Positions 8,902-16,932 of a stretch of 64,000 nt of DNA are shown in pieces. Under the pieces are notes generated by a model. It made no database searches, was not told the DNA's origin, and saw only the letters and a program-made list of their open reading frames with translations. The stretch lies in the NCBI RefSeq assembly GCF_900129275.1, contig NZ_FQUX01000001.1:1484627-1548626 (forward strand). The letters are read 5' to 3'. The position numbers and the translations under genes were made by a program. Numbering within the stretch: position 1 is the stretch's first letter; the number at the start of each line of letters is the position of its first letter. Source of the DNA: Arenibacter palladensis. GTDB taxonomy: Bacteria > Bacteroidota > Bacteroidia > Flavobacteriales > Flavobacteriaceae.

Positions 8902-10410
8902 TTAGGCCAGAATTTCGTGTATTACATGCCCTTCTACATCCGTAAGACGGAAAGGCCTTCCTTGAAAGTCAAAAGTAAATTGTTCGTGGTCAAAACCTAG
9001 AAGGTGCATCATAGTGGCGTGAACATCGTGTACTGAGACTTGGCCCTCCAAGGCAGAAAACCCAATTTCATCCGTGAGCCCCCAGCTGGCACCTTTTTTT
9101 ATGCCGCCTCCGGCCATCCACATAGTAAAGGCATCTCCGTGGTGGTCCCTTCCCTTGTAGGCCATTTCCTGACCCTCCCTATTTTCCTGCATCGGGGTAC
9201 GGCCGAACTCGCCACCCCAAACTACCAAGGTCTCGTCCAATAATCCCCTTTGTTTAAGATCAAGTAGAAGGGCGGACATGGGTCTGTCTATTTCGGTACA
9301 TTTATTCCTGAGGCCCAAATCTACCGCCGTATCGTGACCAGTTCCGTGACTGTCCCATCCCCAATCGAACAATTGCACAAAGCGTACCCCATCCTCAACG
9401 AGTTTTCTGGCCAAGAGACAATTGTTGGCAAAGGATTCCTTTCCGGGTTGTACGCCATACATTTCCTTGATATGTTCCGGTTCATTGTTGATGTTCATTA
9501 CCTCCGGTACTGCGGTCTGCATACGGTAGGCCATTTCGTACTGATTGATCCTGGCCAGGATCTCGGGATCGGAATATTCGTCAAACTCTTTTTTGTTGAT
9601 GTTGTTTATAGCATCTATGGTACTTTTCTTAAGATTTCTGGTGATGCCCTTAGGGTCATCTATATATAGTACCGGATCTCCTTTGGATCTGCATTGGACC
9701 CCTTGGTAGACCGAGGGTAAAAAACCGCTTCCCCAAACACTTTTTCCGGCGTCCGGTGTTTTTCCTCCAGAGGTAAGTACCACAAATCCTGGCAAATTCT
9801 GATTTTCGGACCCCAAGCCATAGGTGACCCAGGAGCCTATACTAGGTCTGCCCAACCTAGGGCTTCCCGTATGCATGAACAATTGGGCGGGCCCGTGATT
9901 GAATTGGTCCGTATTTACAGCCTTAAGGAAAGCCACTTCATCCACGACTTTGGAAAAGTGCGGCAGAAAGTTGGAGACCCAATTACCGGATTCCCCATGC
10001 TGCTTAAATTCCGCCTGTGGTCCCAAAAGTTTTGGAACTCCCCTGATGAATGCAAATTTTTTACCTTCCAATAGGGATTGGGGACAGGCCTGATTGTTCA
10101 GTTTATGTAGGGTAGGCTTATAGTCGAACATTTCCAGTTGGGAAGGAGCGCCCGCCATATGCAAATAAATAACGGATTTAACCTTGGCAGGAAAAGGAGG
10201 TGCCATGGAAGCCAAGGGGTTGATGTCCCTTTCGGTTAAGGCGATCTTTGCGTTGTCCTTGTTTCCCAAAAAGGAATTACAGGACATAAAAAATGAGCCT
10301 AGGGCCAAACCGCCCATGCCCGCAACACAATCCTTAATGAAGTGCCTGCGGGTCTTGGCCTGTATTTCCCGTTGTAACTTTTCTTTTATTAATCGGTCCA
10401 AACTGTTCAT
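8902..10410 (-). CDS. DUF1501 family protein, Tat-exported
   Basis: A 502-residue DUF1501 protein, part of the alkaline-phosphatase/sulfatase fold clan. The N-terminus carries a twin-arginine signal (TRRHFIKD, Arg21-Arg22) and a hydrophobic stretch ending in MSC (Cys44), so it may be a Tat-dependent lipoprotein. Family-typical blocks are present: QLFDWGWDSHGTGHD, VVWGGEFGRTPMQE and GRDHHGDAFTMWMAGGG. These Asp and His residues would form the metal site. It lacks the sulfatase CxPSR motif, so it is not a formylglycine sulfatase. It begins only 2 bases after the stop of the DUF1553 gene, and the two are nearly always paired in planctomycetes. The substrate is unknown; hydrolase activity on a sulfate or phosphate ester is inferred from the fold only. 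Confidence 0.85.
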   Translation of the reverse strand: MNSLDRLIKEKLQREIQAKTRRHFIKDCVAGMGGLALGSFFMSCNSFLGNKDNAKIALTERDINPLASMAPPFPAKVKSVIYLHMAGAPSQLEMFDYKPTLHKLNNQACPQSLLEGKKFAFIRGVPKLLGPQAEFKQHGESGNWVSNFLPHFSKVVDEVAFLKAVNTDQFNHGPAQLFMHTGSPRLGRPSIGSWVTYGLGSENQNLPGFVVLTSGGKTPDAGKSVWGSGFLPSVYQGVQCRSKGDPVLYIDDPKGITRNLKKSTIDAINNINKKEFDEYSDPEILARINQYEMAYRMQTAVPEVMNINNEPEHIKEMYGVQPGKESFANNCLLARKLVEDGVRFVQLFDWGWDSHGTGHDTAVDLGLRNKCTEIDRPMSALLLDLKQRGLLDETLVVWGGEFGRTPMQENREGQEMAYKGRDHHGDAFTMWMAGGGIKKGASWGLTDEIGFSALEGQVSVHDVHATMMHLLGFDHEQFTFDFQGRPFRLTDVEGHVIHEILA

Positions 10411-10412
10411 AA

Positions 10413-13151
10413 CTACGATTTTGTTAAAAACTCATCCAAGTTCATGATCGCATTGGCCACTACGGTCAATGCTGCTAAATTGGCATCTGTGTCGGTTTCA
10501 AATGGAATAAATTCCTTAATATTCTTTGGTTTTTCTTGAAAATCGGAAAGGGAACTGTTGTACAATTCTTTTAAGGCGCTTAATTTTTCCTCGCTAATGT
10601 CCGCCAAAACAGCTTTTTTATATCCTGTCCGTATGCTCGAGTCCACATTCTTGCCCTGCCTCATAATTTTGGCCAAATGATAGGCAGTTTCCAGATATAC
10701 GGGATCGTTAAGGGTAACCAAGGCTTGTAGTGGGGTATTGGTCACCGTTCTACGTACCGTTGATACTTCCCTACTCCCTGCGTCAAAAGTGAGAAAGGAG
10801 GGGTAGGGGCTGGTTCTTTTTAAATAAGTGTATACTGCCTTTCGGTATTTATCTTCCCCTTGGCTTTCCACCCAATTGCCACCGTTATATACCGTTTGCC
10901 AAATACCATCTGGTTGTGGCGGCATAACACTTGGACCGTACATTTTAGTGCTTAAAAGTCCGGATACGGCCAGGGCCTGATCGCGAATTTGTTCTGCGCT
11001 CAATCGAATTCTAGGGCCACGGGCATAGAGTCGGTTTTCAGGATCCAAATTGTATAGTTTGGCATTGTTTTTTGAACTCTGCCTGTAGGTGCCACTCATT
11101 ACCATATCCTTTATTAATGCTTTTATGCTCCAATTGTGTTCGTTCATGAATCTTAAGGCCAGCCAGTCCAATAATTCGGGGTGGGTAGGCGGGTCGGATT
11201 GTGATCCCATGTCTTCCAAAGAGGCTACAATACCACGGCCATAGATCTGCTGCCATACCCTATTGACCAACGTACGAGCTGTTAGCGGATTTTCCTTGCT
11301 GACCAGCCATTTGGATAGTCCCAGTCTATTTTTTGGCCAGGCATCGTTCCATGCATTGAGGCTTTGTGGGGTAGCAGGTTCAACGGTGTCTGTTTTCATT
11401 AGCCAATTGCCCCGTTCAAAAACTTGGGTGGTTCTTTTTAGGTATTCAGGGTTTTCTATAATAATAGGCAGTGTAGGGGTATTGGTATTCAACAGCTTCA
11501 TAAAACTGTCATCAATTTGGGCATATCCAGAATTTTTCTTGGCCTTTATTTCTGGAAGAAATGCAAACCATGAGATGTAACTGGTTGGGCTTTTTGGAGA
11601 AATCTTGTCGTTATTGGCCTCAATATAGAGGTTTAGTTTCTCGTTGGTCTTTTGGAAAGGGATCTTTTGTATTTCCCTGCCCTTGGTTTTGTTCGTAATA
11701 AATTGGGCCAATATCTCTCCATCCGCATTGTCTTTTCTAATGGTTACTTTGGTGCCATCTATTCCAGAGGAATACTTTAGGTACATATAATCGGCACCTT
11801 GGGTATAAACATCTGGAAGGTAGCAGGAGCCATTGTCCCTTAAGGCCAGCCATTTTGTGTCCGCCAAATTTCCGTTGGTGTAATTCTTGGCCAAATGGGC
11901 ATGGTAAATGGGTTCCGAATATTGTAGGAAATTGTTATAGGCCTTGGCAACCTCCTTATTCTCGTTTTTGGAGATCCATTGGTATATTTTGTCCACTTCC
12001 CCCTGTTGTTCCTCGGAGTAAAACCTTAAATTGGGTTCGTCCTCAGAGGTGTCTTCGTCCCTGGTATTGTTAAAGAATGCCATGAGGTTGTAGTACTCTT
12101 TGTTTTTAAAGGGGTCGTAGGTGTGGCTATGGCATTGTACGCACCCAATGGTGGTGCTCTGCCATACTTCAAAGGTGGTGTTCACCCTATCGATTACGGA
12201 AGCAACCCTAAATTCTTCATCCTCGGTACCTCCTTCGTCATTGTTCATCGTATTTCTATGGAAAGCGGTAGCTATCAACTGATCGACAGAAGGGTCGGGT
12301 AAAAGGTCACCGGCCAATTGCTCTATGGTGAACTGGTCGTAGGGCATATCCTGGTTCAAGGATTTTATGACCCAGTCCCTATATTGCCACATGGTCCTAC
12401 CCAGATCTTTTTCATAGCCTTTGGTGTCCGCATAACGCGCATGGTCCAACCACCAACTGGCCCACTTTTCACCGTATGCATCACGGGACAAGAGCTCGTC
12501 CACCATATTTTCGTAGGTAATTTTGCCCGTGATAAAATCATTAAATAAGGAATCGTCCGGTGGAATTCCAGTGAGGTCCATGGACACTCTTCTTGCCAAA
12601 ACGTTTAAATCGGCTGGCGGACTTGGTTCCAAGTCGTTATTTTCTAAGGTTCTTAGGATAAAGTGGTCTATATCATTTTTAATAAACCCTCCGGAATCAT
12701 CGGAAGATATACCTGCCGATTGGGTAGCTTCCGGAATGTCTACATTTTCTGGTAAGGTATAGGCCCAATGTTTGCCCCATTTGGCTCCCTGGTCTACCCA
12801 CTTGGTCAACAGCTCTATTTCCTCCTCCGAAAGTTTAGACTTTTTATAGGGCATGCGCAGCTCCGGGTCGCTCTCGGTAAGGCGCTGTATAAAAGGACTT
12901 TTGGCAGCATTGCCGGGAATAATGGCGGGCTCTCCGGATTCGGTGTTGGCAAAGGCTTCCTCTTCGAATAATAGGCTAAAACCACCACTTTTTTTAACCC
13001 CACCGTGGCAGGTAATACAGTTCTTGTTTAAGATGGGTTTTATATCGGCACTAAAATCTACGGTATCCGAAGGTTTTAGCATCATCCAAACGGCACTAAC
13101 AAGCACAAGTGCCCCCATTATCAATAGGAATAAATATGCTTTATTTTTCAT
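10413..13151 (-). CDS. PSCyt1-DUF1549-DUF1553 (PSD1) cytochrome protein
   Basis: A 912-residue protein with planctomycete-type architecture. There is an N-terminal membrane anchor (about residues 5-24) and a cytochrome c domain with haem motif CITCH at 45-49 (ILNKNCITCHGG). A DUF1549 domain (about 155-360) contains a second CxxCH motif, CVQCH at 337-341 (CVQCHSHTYDPF). After a middle insertion of concanavalin/CBM-like character (about 430-560) comes DUF1553 (about 610-860, with TARTLVNRVWQQIYGRGIV and the RRTVTNTPLQALVTLNDP block). It is probably periplasmic and redox-active. No biochemical role is established to my knowledge. It is the first gene of the four-gene cassette (13151 to 6606). 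The upstream 550 bases hold no coding gene. Confidence 0.85.
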   Translation of the reverse strand: MKNKAYLFLLIMGALVLVSAVWMMLKPSDTVDFSADIKPILNKNCITCHGGVKKSGGFSLLFEEEAFANTESGEPAIIPGNAAKSPFIQRLTESDPELRMPYKKSKLSEEEIELLTKWVDQGAKWGKHWAYTLPENVDIPEATQSAGISSDDSGGFIKNDIDHFILRTLENNDLEPSPPADLNVLARRVSMDLTGIPPDDSLFNDFITGKITYENMVDELLSRDAYGEKWASWWLDHARYADTKGYEKDLGRTMWQYRDWVIKSLNQDMPYDQFTIEQLAGDLLPDPSVDQLIATAFHRNTMNNDEGGTEDEEFRVASVIDRVNTTFEVWQSTTIGCVQCHSHTYDPFKNKEYYNLMAFFNNTRDEDTSEDEPNLRFYSEEQQGEVDKIYQWISKNENKEVAKAYNNFLQYSEPIYHAHLAKNYTNGNLADTKWLALRDNGSCYLPDVYTQGADYMYLKYSSGIDGTKVTIRKDNADGEILAQFITNKTKGREIQKIPFQKTNEKLNLYIEANNDKISPKSPTSYISWFAFLPEIKAKKNSGYAQIDDSFMKLLNTNTPTLPIIIENPEYLKRTTQVFERGNWLMKTDTVEPATPQSLNAWNDAWPKNRLGLSKWLVSKENPLTARTLVNRVWQQIYGRGIVASLEDMGSQSDPPTHPELLDWLALRFMNEHNWSIKALIKDMVMSGTYRQSSKNNAKLYNLDPENRLYARGPRIRLSAEQIRDQALAVSGLLSTKMYGPSVMPPQPDGIWQTVYNGGNWVESQGEDKYRKAVYTYLKRTSPYPSFLTFDAGSREVSTVRRTVTNTPLQALVTLNDPVYLETAYHLAKIMRQGKNVDSSIRTGYKKAVLADISEEKLSALKELYNSSLSDFQEKPKNIKEFIPFETDTDANLAALTVVANAIMNLDEFLTKS

Positions 13152-13498
13152 GCTTTTTCATTTTTTTGAATAGAAGACCAATAATAATAAGAATTATAAT
13201 ATAAAGCTATGGACTATTTTGCATTATATATGTAAAATACTGCGTTAATTTGGTAAATAAGCAGTTTTGAAATCGGAGTAATTTATAGGTGTTCCGCTTA
13301 AAAAAATCACCAATGGTCGTATAGTGTTTTGGTCTAACCTTGTTTTTATATACGATGCTGTTAACCAAACTTTTTTAAATCCCAATCCAACGCTCAGGAC
13401 CAATATTGGCGGCCATTGTACTTAAATTAATAATTATAATGTGATAAACTTAGCTTCTTGTATATAATTTAACCTTTTCTACATAATGCGAGTTGATA
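13152..13498. other. Intergenic region upstream of the DUF1553 cassette
   Basis: AT-rich non-coding DNA that should contain the promoter of the minus-strand cassette. I see no clear TTTG / TAnnTTTG promoter. A 10-bp perfect palindrome, CCAATATTGG, lies at 13400-13409. No gene can be supported here. Confidence 0.4.
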
Positions 13499-13683
13499 TT
13501 ACTCCAATTTCAAAGTTCCTAGCTGGTTGGCAGTTATAGTCGAAACTGGATCGAAGGCTTCACTCTCCATATAGTTTAATAGACTTTGTCTTAATAGGAT
13601 GGTACTCGTTCGATGCTTAAATCCTAGCATAATTCTACTGAAGAAAATACTGACTTTCCATTGCCCACTTTAATCGCGAATAT
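13499..13683 (-). pseudogene. Decayed C-terminal remnant of a GH2 enzyme
   Basis: This stretch translates on the minus strand as a broken copy of the C-terminus shared by the GH2 enzymes at 16933-19728 and 23112-25943. The first frame reads IFAIKVGNGKSVFSSVEL-C-stop-DL and matches VFEAKVGEGKLVFSSMDLFSDL. After a frameshift near 13610 the next frame reads LLRQSLLNYMESEAFDP and matches QLRHSLLRYMESDAFAP. It ends at a natural stop (TAA, 13501-13499). About 60 codons survive, with one in-frame stop and one frameshift. The 5' part is absent: the next 16 bases run straight into the end of a different GH2 gene (13700-16765). That gene may have replaced most of the original one by recombination. Confidence 0.85.
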
Positions 13684-13699
13684 TACTTTTAGATACTAC

Positions 13700-16600
13700 T
13701 TATTCTATCGTTACTAAGTCAATATTTGGTGATTTGGAACCAGTTGATTTTAGTTCAATATAGTTTGAACCCACCTGAAAAGGTACTTTTACCGTGATAC
13801 TATTCCACACTTCATTTAATGAACCTGTGGGTTCAAATTCAATTACTTTGATCATTTTATCGTTGACCTTTAAAGTCATCGGGCATTTACTGTTTTCAAA
13901 ATTATGAGCATATCTGAACGTTAGAATGTATTCCTCCGCATCACCATCATTTTCCTGAAACCATTTTACATACCCTTCATTTCCATTAAAATCTAAAAAA
14001 CCTTCACCTCTGTAATCTTTGCCAATGGTCTGTTTAATTGCGCCATCAAATGTAGCGTCCTCAGCCTGAAGTGCATAACCCCGACCTTTCCATGGATTTA
14101 CGGTTTTTTCATCACCAATGAAAAAACCTTCTTCCTTCCCAAAAGTTTCCGTCAGAGATAATAATACCTTGCCATTTTCAATAATTACGGCCCTTACCGT
14201 AGTTTTATCGGTTACCTCAAAAGGCTTGATGTAGTTTTGTCCTTCCGTTATTGGGTCTTTTCCAGAAATGGTATACTTAATATTTAATCTATTGGCAACT
14301 TTTTCACCATTTAAGTTAATTCGTTCCGCAACGATTGCAATTTTATTAGATTTAAAGAGGGACTTGTCACCCAAAATTGCGGCCATAGTGACCATTGCGT
14401 TTTCAGGTTTATTTGTTGATTGAAGAAAAGCTCGAGATTTACCCATGAACATTTTGCGATATTTGGACTTTACTTGGTTCACGGAGTCTACGGGATCTCC
14501 ATTTTCTAGTGAAACCAATCGAATGCTATCATCAAAGTGGTAATATATCCTGTTCTCGGCATAAGGATATAAATTGTGATTACTGTCTACACCTTCGGTA
14601 GTAATAATGAAATAATCTTCAAAACCTCCTTCTCCTATTAACCTTTCGTATGAATTTCTTAGTTGAGAAGGTGCTCCTGCTGTGACCATTTCATCTTTTG
14701 CTACTTGGCGCCCGCCTTGGTAAGCTATAGCTTCGAGCTTTCCTTCTTCATAGGGGACTAGCCATTCGCACTGCATTTCATTCCAAACCGTACCTGGTTT
14801 ATCTTTTCCAAGTGATCTACCGTTCAAAAAAAGTTCTACTTCGTCAGCATTTGAGTACACCCATACTGGGACCAACGTGCCTTTTGGCATATGGGGATGT
14901 GTCCAATGCGGTAAGATGTGCGCTATTGGTTTCTCAGTCCATTGGCTTTGATAAAAGTAGAAAAGATCTTTTTCAAAACCGGCAACATCAATTATGCCGC
15001 CCATAAACAAGCGAAATGGCCATCCTCCATGCGCTAGTTCGGCTTCTCCGTAATAATCAAATCCTGACCAACGGAACTGTCCACTGTACCATGGAAGATC
15101 ACGTGCAAGTTCCCAACTTTTCCTGGCCGATATTCTAACGGTAGCATTGTCGTATGATGAGTTAAAATGTTGTTTGCGATTATTCCATTTTAAAGGAGCT
15201 GCCCATTGATCAAAGAAAATTTCCTTCTCTGTAAGGTTTGGCAACTCGTAGTATCGTGGATTAAATCCGTCCCTAAACCAAGATTGAGTGCGATAATATC
15301 CACGAGTCTGCCATGTATGTGGGGCTTCTGTAGAAAGAAAAGGTTTTTTAAAATTTGCTGTCTCAAAGAAAGTTTTTCGCTCTGAGCCACCATTAATGCC
15401 AATAACGTCCATATCTTCTGGATTTGCAGTACCGGATGTGACCATCCTTGACGGGTCGAGTTTGTGAACAAGGTCAACTAAACGTGGAGCAACCTCTCCG
15501 TCTGTTTCATTGCCAACTCCCCACAAGATAATGCTTGGATGGTTTCGATCTCGTGTGACCCATTCTTCAACATCGCGCTCCCACCATTCATCAAATGCTT
15601 GTTGTCCATAATCATAGAGTGCTTTTTTACTCCAACCGTCAAAGATTTCATCAATGAGTAGAATCCCCATCTCGTTGCACAGCTCATAAAACATGGGCGG
15701 GAATGGTTTAACGGTAACCCGAATGGCATTAATGCCCATATTTTTTAGTAAATTTATTTTCCAACGAAGCAGTGGTTTGGTCCAGGCCCCGCCAACAGGG
15801 CCACCTTCGTAATGCTCGCTAACACCCTTTAATTTGATGTTTTTTCCGTTTAGATAAAATCCGGTTTCAGTTTTCCAATCTATTTCTCTAATACCAAATT
15901 TAGTATGTATTTCATCCAAGACTACTTCACCGTTTTTGATACGGGTTATTAAGGTATACAGTTTCGGTGATTCCAGATCCCACAACTCCGGTTGCTTTAC
16001 CGAAAAGAATACATTGACGTAAGGTTCCGAGCTGTTGATTTCTTTATTCAAAGTCAGTAATTCTTTGCCATCCGGTGAGATAACGGCCAAAGTCGTATAA
16101 GTGTCAGGCCATTTATCGGCTAGATTCAGTAATTTGAAATCTATATTAACTACTGCCGAGTCTTTGGTTATTTTGGGAGTTCTTACGGCTACACTATTTG
16201 GAGCAAAGTGCAGTTTGTTCGTTACAATCATTCTGACCGGGGCATAAATACCGCATGGATGATACCAACGTGCAGATGGCTCCTTAGAGTTGTCAACCCT
16301 AACCGCTAGCGTATTTTGACCTTCTTTTACATACTTTGAGATTTCATAACGGAAACTTATATATCCGTAGGGACGCTTCCCGAGATAATGGCCATTAAAC
16401 CACACTTCACTGTTCATGTAAACCCCGTCAAATTCTATATAAATTGCCTTTTCTTTGGAATTGGCTTCCATTTCAAAGGTTTTTCTATACCATCCTATCC
16501 CACCATCATGGTATCCGCCAGATTGACCTTGAGTTCCACTTTTAGATATTCCTTCTTCAAAAGACCAGTCATGCGGAACGGAAACAATCCTCCAATCCGT

Positions 16601-16765
16601 GTCATCAATTACTACATTTTTATATGTTGGGTTATCACCTCGCTTAAATTTCCAATTCGCGTTAAAATTTATTTCCAAACGTGATGAAAACAAAAGAGCA
16701 GGAATACAACTAATAACAATGGTAAAGTATAAGATTTTTGATTTGAATAATTCTTGATTATGCAT
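13700..16765 (-). CDS. Glycoside hydrolase family 2, beta-galactosidase-like, with DUF4982 and C-terminal carbohydrate-binding-like domain
   Basis: A 1021-residue secreted enzyme from the ATG at 16765. An upstream TTG (16816) would add 17 residues before the signal peptide and is less likely. Order of parts: signal peptide (about 1-28), GH2 sugar-binding jelly roll (about 30-190), immunoglobulin-like domain, TIM barrel (about 300-600), DUF4982 (VELFLNGRSLGKDKPG region), a chitobiase-C-like beta domain, and a last ~120 residues resembling a CBM6/35-type module (ALQAEDATFDG start). The predicted acid/base is Glu420 (WGVGNETDG) and the nucleophile Glu480 (STEAPHTW). It probably removes terminal beta-linked sugars, galactose being the commonest family substrate, in the periplasm. 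It is the last gene of the PUL. Domain make-up and catalytic context differ from the two neighbouring GH2 genes. Confidence 0.85.
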   Translation of the reverse strand: MHNQELFKSKILYFTIVISCIPALLFSSRLEINFNANWKFKRGDNPTYKNVVIDDTDWRIVSVPHDWSFEEGISKSGTQGQSGGYHDGGIGWYRKTFEMEANSKEKAIYIEFDGVYMNSEVWFNGHYLGKRPYGYISFRYEISKYVKEGQNTLAVRVDNSKEPSARWYHPCGIYAPVRMIVTNKLHFAPNSVAVRTPKITKDSAVVNIDFKLLNLADKWPDTYTTLAVISPDGKELLTLNKEINSSEPYVNVFFSVKQPELWDLESPKLYTLITRIKNGEVVLDEIHTKFGIREIDWKTETGFYLNGKNIKLKGVSEHYEGGPVGGAWTKPLLRWKINLLKNMGINAIRVTVKPFPPMFYELCNEMGILLIDEIFDGWSKKALYDYGQQAFDEWWERDVEEWVTRDRNHPSIILWGVGNETDGEVAPRLVDLVHKLDPSRMVTSGTANPEDMDVIGINGGSERKTFFETANFKKPFLSTEAPHTWQTRGYYRTQSWFRDGFNPRYYELPNLTEKEIFFDQWAAPLKWNNRKQHFNSSYDNATVRISARKSWELARDLPWYSGQFRWSGFDYYGEAELAHGGWPFRLFMGGIIDVAGFEKDLFYFYQSQWTEKPIAHILPHWTHPHMPKGTLVPVWVYSNADEVELFLNGRSLGKDKPGTVWNEMQCEWLVPYEEGKLEAIAYQGGRQVAKDEMVTAGAPSQLRNSYERLIGEGGFEDYFIITTEGVDSNHNLYPYAENRIYYHFDDSIRLVSLENGDPVDSVNQVKSKYRKMFMGKSRAFLQSTNKPENAMVTMAAILGDKSLFKSNKIAIVAERINLNGEKVANRLNIKYTISGKDPITEGQNYIKPFEVTDKTTVRAVIIENGKVLLSLTETFGKEEGFFIGDEKTVNPWKGRGYALQAEDATFDGAIKQTIGKDYRGEGFLDFNGNEGYVKWFQENDGDAEEYILTFRYAHNFENSKCPMTLKVNDKMIKVIEFEPTGSLNEVWNSITVKVPFQVGSNYIELKSTGSKSPNIDLVTIE

Positions 16766-16900
16766 ATTCACAATGTGTTTGTATTTATTATATCTAAATC
16801 TGACATTTTTTTTCAATCCTTAATTTATTACGTATTGAATATCCATCTGGTAATGAATGCCATTATTAAAATCTTGTTCCTTTTGCATCGCCTTTCAACA

Positions 16901-16914
16901 TTTTTTTTTTTTTT
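16901..16914. repeat. T14 homopolymer between two GH2 genes
   Basis: A run of 14 T on the plus strand (A14 on the transcribed minus strand) lies 18 bases after the stop of the 931-residue GH2 gene and about 135 bases before the start of the next. It is flanked by TTCAACA and GAACCC. As poly-A in the transcript it cannot be a terminator U-tract for these genes. Confidence 0.9.
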
Positions 16915-16932
16915 GAACCCTTCCGTTTCTTG

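Noticed and set aside
13700..16816. Longer start for the DUF4982-type GH2 gene at TTG 16816
   Set aside because: It would put 17 basic and polar residues before a normal signal peptide that begins at ATG 16765.
16901..16914. T14 run as an intrinsic terminator
   Set aside because: The flanking genes are on the minus strand, where the run reads as poly-A, and no GC-rich stem precedes it.
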